Positions 1 to 5,699 are shown, counted from the first letter of the stretch. The stretch is 8,063 nucleotides of DNA from Propionibacteriaceae bacterium (GCA_020438595.1 JAGQUI010000111.1:1-8063); one strand, 5' to 3'. Program-made: numbers and translations. The notes: generated from the letters alone by a model not told the origin.

Positions 1-144
1 GATCGCCAGAACCTCGCTCAGCGCGTGCGCCACCCGGGCGGCCGCCTCGTTCCCATCGAGAGTCGCCCAGCTCGGCTGGATGGAGCGGTCTGACGCGCGG
101 GCGGGCATGGCCGACGACGAGAGCGATGAGGTCATGGCGCACAT
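1..144 (-). CDS. nifJ: pyruvate:ferredoxin (flavodoxin) oxidoreductase, N-terminal fragment cut by window edge
   Basis: Reading the minus strand from an ATG at 144 (alternatives: ATG 135, 108 or 174) gives an open frame of 48 codons that leaves the window at base 1 without a stop. Its end reads SWATLDGNEAAARVAHALSEV followed by LAI. This is the well-known start of the single-chain pyruvate:ferredoxin oxidoreductase family (TIDGNEAxAxVAYxxxEVxAIYPITP), which converts pyruvate and CoA to acetyl-CoA, CO2 and reduced ferredoxin in the cytoplasm. Only the beginning of the first domain is visible; the thiamine-diphosphate and Fe-S domains lie outside. No strong Shine-Dalgarno precedes any candidate start (a weak CAGG lies before 144), so the exact start is open. 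The gene is transcribed away from the metal island and may be its ordinary chromosomal neighbour. The family call rests on about 24 conserved residues; a related 2-oxoacid:acceptor oxidoreductase alpha domain cannot be excluded. Confidence 0.72.
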   Translation of the reverse strand, partial: MCAMTSSLSSSAMPARASDRSIQPSWATLDGNEAAARVAHALSEVLAI

Positions 145-458
145 AGTGCCTGCACGCAGGGTGTCCGCTGGCATCGTGGAGCGACGAGCAGACGGAACCT
201 TGACGATTTCTTCGTCGTTTGTGGTGGGAATGCAGTGCGGGGGACCGTTCGATGACGGGTCCGGGGTGGCGCGCTGACTCCGGCGAACATCGGTAGCGCC
301 CAGGTCGCCGCGAACCGGCCCCCACAAGGTGCCACGCGGCACACATCGAGATCTCGTCAAGTGTTTGTGAAGGTTTGGTGTACTCGCCCGTTCTGGGTCG
401 CGCGCCGCGTTCGCCGCCCGACATAGTTCAGGAGATCTGACCCCGAGGAGCCCCCCTG
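145..458. other. divergent intergenic region between the oxidoreductase and the Met/His-rich gene
   Basis: No credible gene lies here: open frames on both strands have unnatural composition and no ribosome-binding site. It must hold the promoters for both divergent genes. Visible elements are a perfect 10-bp palindrome CGAGATCTCG at 347-356, a direct-repeat operator candidate touching it at 357-376, and a possible -10 hexamer TGTACT at 379-384. I see no clear sigma-70 promoter for the leftward gene. Confidence 0.5.
357..376 (+). promoter_or_regulatory. candidate CopR-like direct-repeat operator upstream of the Met/His-rich gene
   Basis: The core TCAAG-TGTTTG-TGAAG has half-sites 11 bp apart, as in the other four copies. 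The second half (TGAAGGTTT) differs by one base from the half-site TGAAGATTT that I recall for C. glutamicum CopR. The first half is more degenerate. It ends about 82 bp before the ATG at 459 and lies just upstream of a possible -10 hexamer TGTACT (379-384), a good place for an activator that substitutes for a poor -35. Of the five copies it is the least like the others internally. Confidence 0.5.
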
Positions 459-1019
459 ATGAAACCGTACGTCGTCGCTGCGTCCGTAATGGTGGCGATG
501 TTGCTGCCCGCGTTCGGTGCCCAATTCGCCGTAGCGGCCGGGCCCCGGAGCGGATACGCAGCGCCGGCCGTCGAGCCCGCTGTGACGCCAGCTCCCTCGC
601 CATCGGCGTCGGCCACCGACGACATGGCCGGGATGAGCCATGAGGACATGACCGGGATGAGTCATGAAGACATGCCCGGCATGAACAATGCGAGCCCGTC
701 TGTATCGACCCCCACCCCGAGCACCGGGATGAATGATCAGACGATGCCGGGCATGGACCACGGGCAGTCGGGCATGAACGACCAGGACATGCCGGGGATG
801 GATCACGGAAGTGGGAACGCGGAGCCTGCCGGCGGCGCAGCTGAAGGGTCGTCGCACGCTCATGGCGAGGGCGTTGCGACCCCGCCACGCCCGGTCGCGG
901 CCCTCGTTGGCGGCTTCGCTGCCGTCAACGGCGGGGTGATGATCACCGCCGCCGTCCTGCGCCGACGCGACAAGCGTCATGCCGCCACCTCCTCCCGACC
1001 CACCCGGCCGGCCAAATAG
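459..1019 (+). CDS. secreted membrane-anchored Met/His-rich (probable copper-binding) protein
   Basis: This 186-residue protein starts at an ATG preceded by GAGGAG (445-450, 8-nt spacing). Residues 1-27 form a signal peptide (KPY, a hydrophobic stretch, then AVAA before GP). It has no cysteine, so it is not a lipoprotein. Residues 28-55 are Ala/Pro/Ser-rich. Residues 55-117 carry at least five MxGM(S/D)H-type motifs (MAGMSH, MTGMSH, MPGMNN, then MPGMDHG twice). SSHAHGEG follows at 131-138. Residues 145-167 form a membrane helix ending in RRRDKR, which suggests a C-terminal anchor with the metal-binding domain outside. Met- and His-rich segments of this kind bind Cu(I)/Cu(II) or Ag(I) in CopA/CopB, PcoE, SilE and related proteins; the metal here is inferred from these motifs. 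It lies 26 bp before the polyferredoxin gene, probably in one operon, with a direct-repeat operator upstream. I do not recognise a named family for the whole protein. Confidence 0.88.
   Translation: MKPYVVAASVMVAMLLPAFGAQFAVAAGPRSGYAAPAVEPAVTPAPSPSASATDDMAGMSHEDMTGMSHEDMPGMNNASPSVSTPTPSTGMNDQTMPGMDHGQSGMNDQDMPGMDHGSGNAEPAGGAAEGSSHAHGEGVATPPRPVAALVGGFAAVNGGVMITAAVLRRRDKRHAATSSRPTRPAK
621..692 (+). repeat. 24-bp in-frame tandem repeat (about 3 units) coding DM(A/T/P)GM(S/N)HE
   Basis: Units at 621-644, 645-668 and 669-692 encode DMAGMSHE, DMTGMSHE and a decayed DMPGMNN copy. The DNA of the first two units is nearly identical, which suggests recent duplication of a metal-binding module inside the gene. 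Confidence 0.8.
729..818 (+). repeat. 45-bp in-frame tandem repeat (2 units) coding MNDQxMPGMDHGxxx
   Basis: Units at 729-773 and 774-818 encode MNDQTMPGMDHGQSG and MNDQDMPGMDHGSGN. The repeat length differs from the 24-bp array upstream but shares the MPGM core, so the Met/His region has expanded twice with different unit lengths. Confidence 0.8.
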
Positions 1020-1045
1020 CCCACCCAGACGAACAAGGACGATCG

Positions 1046-2470
1046 ATGCCAACTCTGATTCAGCTGCGTCCGCGGGACGAGGAGTCCGACCTCGACGCAA
1101 ACCCCCCACTCCCTTCAGCCCCGGCGGGTCCCAACCTGATGAGGATCTCGCTCATCGCAAGGATCCTGCGCAGCCGGTGGTACCCCGGCATCCTGCAGGT
1201 CCCGGTGGCCGCTGTCTTCGGTCTGGTGGCGTTCCAGCTGCTCGCCGGGCCGGCCGCCGCGCAAAGGAATGCCGGCACCGCCTTGATGTGGGTGCTGTGG
1301 TGGCCCATCCTGCCGATCACCTTCGTGCTGGTCGGGCGCCTGTGGTGCGCGGTCTGTCCGTTCGGCGCGATCTCCGACGTCGTCCAGAAGCTTGTCGGCG
1401 TGAACCGGCCGGTGCCGCGGTTCCTCAAGCTGTACGGCCTGTGGATCATCGACGCCCAGTTCCTGGCGATCACCTGGAGCGACCACGTCTGGGGGATCGT
1501 CGAGTCACCGTGGGGCTCAGGCGTACTCCTTCTTCTCCTCACCACCGGGGTGATCATCTCCGGAGCACTCTTCCAGCGGCGCACGTTCTGCCGCTACCTG
1601 TGCTTCCTCGGCGGCCTGTGCAGCAACTACTCCCGCGGCAGCGTGGTCGAACTTCGCGCCGACCAGGACATCTGCAGGACCTGCAAGGCGAAGGCGGCCT
1701 GCTTCAATGGCACCGCCACCCAGCCCGGCTGCCCGCTGTTCAACTTCCCGCGGACGATGGACTCCAGCGCGAACTGCACCCTGTGCGCCAACTGCATCAA
1801 GGCCTGCCCCAACGATGCCATCCAGGTGCGGGCACGCAAGCCGCTCAGCGAACTGTGGTTCCTGGACAAGCCGAAGATCGAGGAATCGTTCCTCGCCATG
1901 GCGATCATGGGCATCGTCCTCATCCAGAACCTCACCATGCTCTCAATCTGGCAGGACATCCTCGGCTGGATCGAAAAGACCACCGGCATCACCAGCTACC
2001 CGCTCATCTTCACCGTCGCCTTCGTGGTCGCGGTGAGCGTTCCCGTCGGCTTGATGGCGCTGGCCTCGAAGGTCGCCTCGCGCGGCAACCTCGAGAACAC
2101 GGTGACCAACTTCGCGAGGTTCGGCTACGCCCTGATCCCGCTGGACATCGCTGCCCACCTGGCCCACAACCTCTTCCACCTCCTCGCGGAGGGCGGGGTC
2201 GTGTTCTCCACCGTCGCATCACTGTTCGGCTTCGATTCGGCCCAGATGCCGACGGCGCTGGCGAGTTCCTCAACGATCCTGATCCTGCAGCTGATCATCC
2301 TCGCCCTCGGGGTGGCAGGTTCGGCCTACACCATCCGCCGAATCACGAACCGCCGCTACGGCAGCGTCGCACGCCGCCGCGCCACCACGACCCCCTACCT
2401 GGTGCTGCTCGGGGTCTTGACCGTGATGAACGTGTACCTGTTCCTGATGCCGATGGCCCACCGTATGTAG
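1046..2470 (+). CDS. NapH/NosR-like polytopic membrane polyferredoxin (4Fe-4S)
   Basis: This 474-residue integral membrane protein starts at an ATG with AAGGA (1035-1039, 6-nt spacing). About eight hydrophobic segments are visible, near residues 47-68, 78-98, 128-148, 157-176, 277-296, 316-340, 357-381 and 407-430, with a last one at 450-468. Cysteine motifs are WCAVCP (C101, C104), FCRYLCFLGGLC (C182, C186, C192), CRTCKAKAAC...CP (C210, C213, C219, C229) and CTLCANCIKACP (C244, C247, C250, C254). The last is a textbook 4Fe-4S ferredoxin site; the preceding group probably holds a second cluster. CxxCP and CRxxC on cytoplasmic loops are typical of NapH/NosR/CcoG-type proteins, which pass electrons between quinol and periplasmic or Fe-S partners. 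After the ferredoxin part comes a helix with HLAHNLFH (H371, H374, H378), possible haem or metal ligands. No nitrous-oxide or nitrate reductase gene is nearby, so the partner is unknown. Context suggests a metal-linked redox role. Confidence 0.85.
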   Translation: MPTLIQLRPRDEESDLDANPPLPSAPAGPNLMRISLIARILRSRWYPGILQVPVAAVFGLVAFQLLAGPAAAQRNAGTALMWVLWWPILPITFVLVGRLWCAVCPFGAISDVVQKLVGVNRPVPRFLKLYGLWIIDAQFLAITWSDHVWGIVESPWGSGVLLLLLTTGVIISGALFQRRTFCRYLCFLGGLCSNYSRGSVVELRADQDICRTCKAKAACFNGTATQPGCPLFNFPRTMDSSANCTLCANCIKACPNDAIQVRARKPLSELWFLDKPKIEESFLAMAIMGIVLIQNLTMLSIWQDILGWIEKTTGITSYPLIFTVAFVVAVSVPVGLMALASKVASRGNLENTVTNFARFGYALIPLDIAAHLAHNLFHLLAEGGVVFSTVASLFGFDSAQMPTALASSSTILILQLIILALGVAGSAYTIRRITNRRYGSVARRRATTTPYLVLLGVLTVMNVYLFLMPMAHRM

Positions 2471-4086
2471 CAGCTCCGGGCCAGCAGGGCGAGCCACGCC
2501 AGGGAGGCGAGGCTGAGGACCTGCTGGAGCGGGACGGAGATCATCGCTGCCGGGGTGAGTCCGTCCCGGAGCGGGAGGGTCGTGACCCCGCTGGCGGCGC
2601 CTTGCTCGACTCGAAGTCGTGGCTTGCCGTCCGGGCCGATGATCCCGCTGACGCCGCTGGTGGTGACCACGAGTACTTCCCGCTTCAGTTCCGCCGCGCG
2701 AGCCCGGGTGATGGCGAACTGCTGGTCCACCTGGCTCGAGCCCTGGTACATCGCATTGCTGCTCTGCACCACGATGATCTGGGCGCCGTTGCCGGGCAGG
2801 TCGTAGGCGACCTGGTCAAAGGCGACGTCGAAGCAGAGGAGAACCCCCACGGTTGCGGCACGACCGTCGCGGAGGGTGACCGGCAGGGTGCCGGCTACGG
2901 TCCCGGGGACCGATTGCGCTCCCACGTAGCGGAGTTGCGGAACGAGGGGGAGCAGGACGTCGCGGAACGGAATCCATTCACCGAACGGGACGAGAGACCG
3001 CTTGATGTAGGTGGGGCCGGCGCCTTGGGTCGTCCACCATTGCGATGCGGTCTGTCGTTCGTCCTGCCCTGGACCTTTGAGGATCGTTCCCACGAGTATC
3101 GGCGCCCGGGCGGCGGCGACCGAGGCTTCGATGAGGCTGCGGGTTGTCGCGTCGACTCGTGGGTCGAGATCTGTGGCGTTCTCGGGCCAGATCACCGCGT
3201 CGGGCACGTCTGCGCGTCCGCTGCTGATCTCCTCGGCGAGCTTCGCCGTTTGGCTGGCGTGGCGGTAGGAGGTGGAGCGCTCGGCACCGATCCCGTAGAC
3301 GCCACCCCCGGGGGCACCACCCTGGACCCACCCGAGCGTGATGTTGCCGGTGGTTGCTGGGGGAGGCAGCGCGCGTCCCGCCAAGGCCGCGAGAAGCAGT
3401 CCCGCGATGAGGGCGGCGAGAACCGAGACTCGGCGCCACGACGTCCGGATGGCGACCCAGGCCAGCGACTGCGCGAGCAGTGCTGTGGCGAAGCTGAGCC
3501 CGCCGACGCCGACCAGCGGGAGCAGGCCTGACAGGGGCGAGTCGAGCATCGTGTAGCCCAGCCGAAGCCACCCGAATCCACCGAACGGGAATCGGGACGC
3601 CGCATACTCCATCGCCAGCCAGAGCCCGGCGGACAGGACCGGCCAGGCCCGGGTCGTGAAGGCCAGGCTGGTGGCTACGCCGAGGAGTGCGTACCACGTG
3701 GTCATCGCGACGATCAGCCCGGCCGCTGCCCCCGGGTCGATCATCCTCATCCAGTTGAGGGTGATGGCCGTGAAGACGAACCCAAAGGCCGTGCCCACCG
3801 CGGCGGCCCGGCGGCCACTGTGCGGACCGTGGGACGCCAGCGCGAAGCCCGCCACCCCGACCACCGTGGCGGGCCACAGGCCGATCGGGGCGAAACCGAC
3901 GCTGGTCAGGGCGCCAGCCAGGGCGGCGATCAGGATCCGATGGCTTTGCCGTTGAGAACGCCGGGCGAGCTCGCCGAACCGTGGCTTCGCTCGAGCGCCC
4001 GTTGGGTGGGCGGATGCCAGCGCGAGGTTCTCAGGCAACCGGGGTCGTGAGGGGCGCGCGTTCTGGCGAATCGGCCTGGCCGACAC
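2395..4086 (-). CDS. lnt: apolipoprotein N-acyltransferase
   Basis: Lnt adds a third acyl chain to the N-terminal cysteine of mature lipoproteins at the outer face of the cytoplasmic membrane. The 563-residue frame has a basic N-tail (1-50), several membrane helices (about 51-240, including FPFGGFGWLRLGY at 166-178), a nitrilase-fold domain (about 249-500) and a last helix (518-537). The catalytic triad is visible: E302 in IWPENA, K362 in KRSLVPFGEW (with E370), and C418 in LLCFDVAF. The residue two after the nucleophile is Asp420, where Glu is usual (CYE/CFE), and this is unusual. The start is uncertain: GTG 4086 overlaps the end of lgt by 56 nt, while TTG 4038 overlaps by 8 nt; neither has a good Shine-Dalgarno, so translation coupled to lgt is likely. 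The last 25 or so codons lie antisense to the end of the polyferredoxin gene. Confidence 0.9.
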   Translation of the reverse strand: MSARPIRQNARPSRPRLPENLALASAHPTGARAKPRFGELARRSQRQSHRILIAALAGALTSVGFAPIGLWPATVVGVAGFALASHGPHSGRRAAAVGTAFGFVFTAITLNWMRMIDPGAAAGLIVAMTTWYALLGVATSLAFTTRAWPVLSAGLWLAMEYAASRFPFGGFGWLRLGYTMLDSPLSGLLPLVGVGGLSFATALLAQSLAWVAIRTSWRRVSVLAALIAGLLLAALAGRALPPPATTGNITLGWVQGGAPGGGVYGIGAERSTSYRHASQTAKLAEEISSGRADVPDAVIWPENATDLDPRVDATTRSLIEASVAAARAPILVGTILKGPGQDERQTASQWWTTQGAGPTYIKRSLVPFGEWIPFRDVLLPLVPQLRYVGAQSVPGTVAGTLPVTLRDGRAATVGVLLCFDVAFDQVAYDLPGNGAQIIVVQSSNAMYQGSSQVDQQFAITRARAAELKREVLVVTTSGVSGIIGPDGKPRLRVEQGAASGVTTLPLRDGLTPAAMISVPLQQVLSLASLAWLALLARSCYIRWAIGIRNRYTFITVKTPSSTR

Positions 4087-4804
4087 GCCTGGCTCTTGCG
4101 ATCAGGACGAGTCCCCCGATGATGCTGGCCAGGCCGAAGAGCTGCGCTTCCGTCAGGCCGAGGAGCACTGGGTTGTTGATCCGCACGAGTTCGACGAGGA
4201 TCCGGGAGAGCCCGCTCATCACGAGGTAGCTGCCGAACACCGCGATCGGGGCGATCCGGTCCTGCAATACCCACAGGGCGAGAGCGATCAGGAACGCCGC
4301 CGCAGCCTCATAGAGCTGGGCCGGGTGCACCGGCACGTTGACGGGAACGGCCCCGTTGGGGAAGGCCATTCCCCAGGGCAGGTCGGTCGGCTTGCCGTAC
4401 GTACCGTCGCCGGCCAGGAAGCATCCGATCCGTCCAATGCCGTAGGCGACCGACAGCGGCATCGCCATCGCTCCGGCAACCGTGCCGAGCGGAAGTCCGC
4501 GGCGGCGGGTGATCACGAGAACTGTCAGGACACCACCGATCAGGCCCCCGTACCAGACGAATCCTGAGCTGCCGAGCATGTGCAGGTCGAAATGGCTCCA
4601 GTTGTCGATCAGGAAGTAGACCTTGGCTGCCACGAAGCCCCACACTGTCGCCCACATCACCAGGGAGTACGCCGTGTCCTTGTCGTAACCGAGCCGAGTG
4701 AAGCGTCGGCCGAGAATGTACGCACCGACGAGGGCGGCGACTGCCTTGCTCACCCCGTAGGACTGGATCTGGAATCCGAAGATGCTGAACAGTACGGGTA
4801 GCAC
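4031..4804 (-). CDS. lgt: divergent prolipoprotein diacylglyceryl transferase (Lgt family)
   Basis: Lgt moves diacylglycerol from phosphatidylglycerol to the lipobox cysteine of prelipoproteins in the cytoplasmic membrane. I chose GTG 4804 (257 residues, MLPVLFSIFGFQIQSYGV) because GGAG lies 10 nt upstream and Lgt proteins usually begin close to this segment; the frame stays open back to a TTG at 4846. Numbered from GTG 4804, GRIGCFLAGDGTYG (R125 matching the essential Arg of the GRxGN/C motif), HPAQLYE (H160-E166) and ELVRINNP (R208) are family signatures. Seven hydrophobic segments fit the family. The usual HGGLxG motif reads WYGGLIGG, with Tyr85 in place of the conserved His. The gene is first in a minus-strand operon with lnt and diverges from the small gene at 5065; two direct-repeat operators lie between them. 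Its divergence and setting suggest an accessory paralogue, not the housekeeping enzyme. Confidence 0.88.
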   Translation of the reverse strand: MLPVLFSIFGFQIQSYGVSKAVAALVGAYILGRRFTRLGYDKDTAYSLVMWATVWGFVAAKVYFLIDNWSHFDLHMLGSSGFVWYGGLIGGVLTVLVITRRRGLPLGTVAGAMAMPLSVAYGIGRIGCFLAGDGTYGKPTDLPWGMAFPNGAVPVNVPVHPAQLYEAAAAFLIALALWVLQDRIAPIAVFGSYLVMSGLSRILVELVRINNPVLLGLTEAQLFGLASIIGGLVLIARARRVGQADSPERAPLTTPVA

Positions 4805-4901
4805 GGTGATCAATCTCCAAAGGAAGCAGTGAGTGGGCCGCAGCAACGGGCCGGTCAGGTCAACGGTGCCGTGCCTTGGTGTGGATTGCGCAGACCTTCC
4901 C

Positions 4902-4921
4902 GCAAGATTCAGTCAAGAACC
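4902..4921 (+). promoter_or_regulatory. CopR-like direct-repeat operator, lgt side
   Basis: The core is GCAAG-ATTCAG-TCAAG, continuing with A. Half-sites are 11 bp apart, one DNA turn, as expected for an OmpR-family dimer bound head to tail. It lies 98 bp upstream of the lgt GTG (4804) and about 140 bp upstream of the divergent start at 5065, so it could serve either promoter. Confidence 0.68.
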
Positions 4922-4971
4922 CCAACCGGGCGCGGGGGAGGCGGCGTCCTGTCGGGAACTGAGCGATCGCC

Positions 4972-4991
4972 CCTTCTTGTCCGAATCTTGA
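4972..4991 (-). promoter_or_regulatory. CopR-like direct-repeat operator, small-gene side
   Basis: On the minus strand the core is TCAAG-ATTCGG-ACAAG, followed by A. It has the same 11-bp period and the shared ATT after the first half-site. It ends 73 bp before the GTG at 5065 and points toward the 4902-4921 copy. On the plus strand its TTGACC overlaps a potential -35. Confidence 0.68.
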
Positions 4992-5064
4992 CCCGAACCA
5001 CGGCTGAGCCGAACGACCTGCCCGGCATCCTGACCGCGAGGCATCGACCCACGAAGGGAGTGAC

Positions 5065-5256
5065 GTGCTGCATCAAGGCCCCCCGGTCGCGAGCTGGATC
5101 CTCATCTGTCTTGCGCTGGTTCTGTTGTGGCTCGTCACCATCGTGGCGGCTCGTTCGCTGTTGGGCGGTCACAGAGTCCAGCGAGTCCGTCACGTATCGC
5201 CGACCCGAGCCGAATCACCTGCCGGGTCGCCGCGACCGTCGGTTCGTTCTTCTTGA
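5065..5256 (+). CDS. small single-pass membrane protein, unknown function
   Basis: The 63-residue product starts at a GTG with a strong Shine-Dalgarno, GAAGGGAG, 4 nt upstream. Residues 9-30 (ASWILICLALVLLWLVTIVAA) form one clear membrane helix. The remainder (RSLLGGHRVQRVRHV then Ser/Pro/Arg-rich) is basic and probably cytoplasmic, giving an N-out, C-in topology. There are no cysteine or histidine clusters beyond C15 and a few scattered His. I recognise no family; short proteins of this shape are common in actinobacterial metal and cell-envelope clusters. Support for a real gene comes from the ribosome-binding site, the helix, and an operator copy 73 bp upstream. Its stop codon lies inside the next operator copy (5248-5267). 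The tail from about residue 45 could be low-complexity high-GC read-through, so the functional part may be only the helix. Confidence 0.6.
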   Translation: MLHQGPPVASWILICLALVLLWLVTIVAARSLLGGHRVQRVRHVSPTRAESPAGSPRPSVRSS

Positions 5257-5267
5257 CCGCACCTTGA
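5248..5267 (-). promoter_or_regulatory. CopR-like direct-repeat operator upstream of the His-rich small gene
   Basis: On the minus strand the core is TCAAG-GTGCGG-TCAAG, followed by A. The half-sites are perfect and 11 bp apart, but the usual ATT after the first is GTG. It overlaps the stop codon of the preceding gene and ends 88 bp before the GTG at 5356. On the plus strand TTGATC (5264-5269) and GAATGT (5287-5292), 17 bp apart, could form a weak promoter whose -35 falls inside the operator. Confidence 0.62.
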
Positions 5268-5355
5268 TCCACGCCGAACAGGAACCGAATGTGTGGTGGG
5301 CACAGTTGCAGACAGGACAACCTCCACCGAGGTGGAGTGTGGAGAAGGAGTTGCC

Positions 5356-5658
5356 GTGAGCGTGGATAACCAGTCGAAGTCGTCGCCGCCGTGGGCGAAT
5401 TACCCCGACGCCGAGACGTCCCCGGACCGGTCGGTCCCGGATCAGGCGAGCCACGCCGGCCATCAGGCCGACCACTCCGAGCACGGAAGTCGCGGAGGTC
5501 ACGGCTGGATGATGCTGCTGATGTGCGTGCCGCTCGTCGCTATCGGTCTGTGGCAGTTCTTCAGCGGCGGCGGACTGGCGCCACTCCTTGGCGGACTGGT
5601 GTGCTTCGGGATGATGGCGCTGATGCATCTCGGGATGGGCTCGTCGCATCGCCATTGA
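5356..5658 (+). CDS. small His-rich two-helix membrane protein, DUF2933-like
   Basis: I place the start at GTG 5356 (100 residues, MSVDNQSKSSPPW) because GGAGAAGGAG at 5341-5350 sits 5 nt upstream; the frame also stays open upstream to 5293, but that part looks non-coding. The acidic N-terminal part holds a His cluster, HAGHQADHSEHGSRGGHG (residues 33-50). Two membrane helices follow (about 51-69 and 74-92), and the tail is GMGSSHRH. The pattern His cluster, WMMLLMC-VPL, a second helix with C-x-x-MM-x-LMH, and a His tail resembles DUF2933 proteins, which often sit in copper/silver resistance loci; this is recognition by eye and not a profile hit. The His segments suggest metal binding at the membrane surface. 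An operator copy lies 88 bp upstream, so it may have its own promoter. It converges with the sensor-kinase gene across a 41-bp gap in which I see no clear terminator. Confidence 0.75.
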   Translation: MSVDNQSKSSPPWANYPDAETSPDRSVPDQASHAGHQADHSEHGSRGGHGWMMLLMCVPLVAIGLWQFFSGGGLAPLLGGLVCFGMMALMHLGMGSSHRH

Positions 5659-5699
5659 GGTCGCTTCGGGTCCAGCAGGAGGCCGCGGTTGCGTACGAG

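Larger units (their letters stand above)
4805..5064. other. divergent regulatory region between lgt and the small membrane-protein gene
   Basis: This 260-bp stretch holds no gene I can support. It contains two operator copies (4902-4921 and 4972-4991) in opposite orientation, about 70 bp apart, plus the ribosome-binding sites of both divergent genes (GGAG at 4815-4818 on the minus strand; GAAGGGAG at 5053-5060 on the plus strand). A TTGACC at 4988-4993 lies inside the second operator and could act as a -35, but the hexamer 17 bp on (GAACGA) is a poor -10. Confidence 0.5.

Noticed and set aside
80..277. Small plus-strand frame near the left edge
   Set aside because: It is antisense to the oxidoreductase start and has no Shine-Dalgarno or recognisable features.
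459..550. Lipobox in the Met/His-rich protein, which would make it the substrate of the lgt-lnt pair
   Set aside because: The protein contains no cysteine, and its signal peptide ends in an AxA-type cleavage site.
357..1109. A 250-codon minus-strand frame with repeated HPGHV/HARH segments
   Set aside because: The apparent His repeats are the reverse complement of the MxGM repeats in the real gene on the other strand.
979..3531. An 850-codon plus-strand open frame
   Set aside because: It overlaps the polyferredoxin in another frame and is antisense to lnt; its product is Arg/Pro/Gly/Asp-rich with no motifs. This is a high-GC shadow frame.
4988..5016. Sigma-70 promoter TTGACC / GAACGA at 17-bp spacing
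   Set aside because: The -35 is good, but the -10 lacks the conserved TA...T bases; it is left as a comment on the operator and not called separately.
4829..5359. A 176-codon plus-strand frame through the lgt/5065 intergenic region
   Set aside because: It runs through both operators and overlaps the better-supported gene at 5065 in another frame; its composition is unlike coding DNA.
5659..5699. Terminator between the two convergent genes
   Set aside because: Only the short palindrome AGCTAGCT is present; there is no stable GC-rich hairpin and no T-run.
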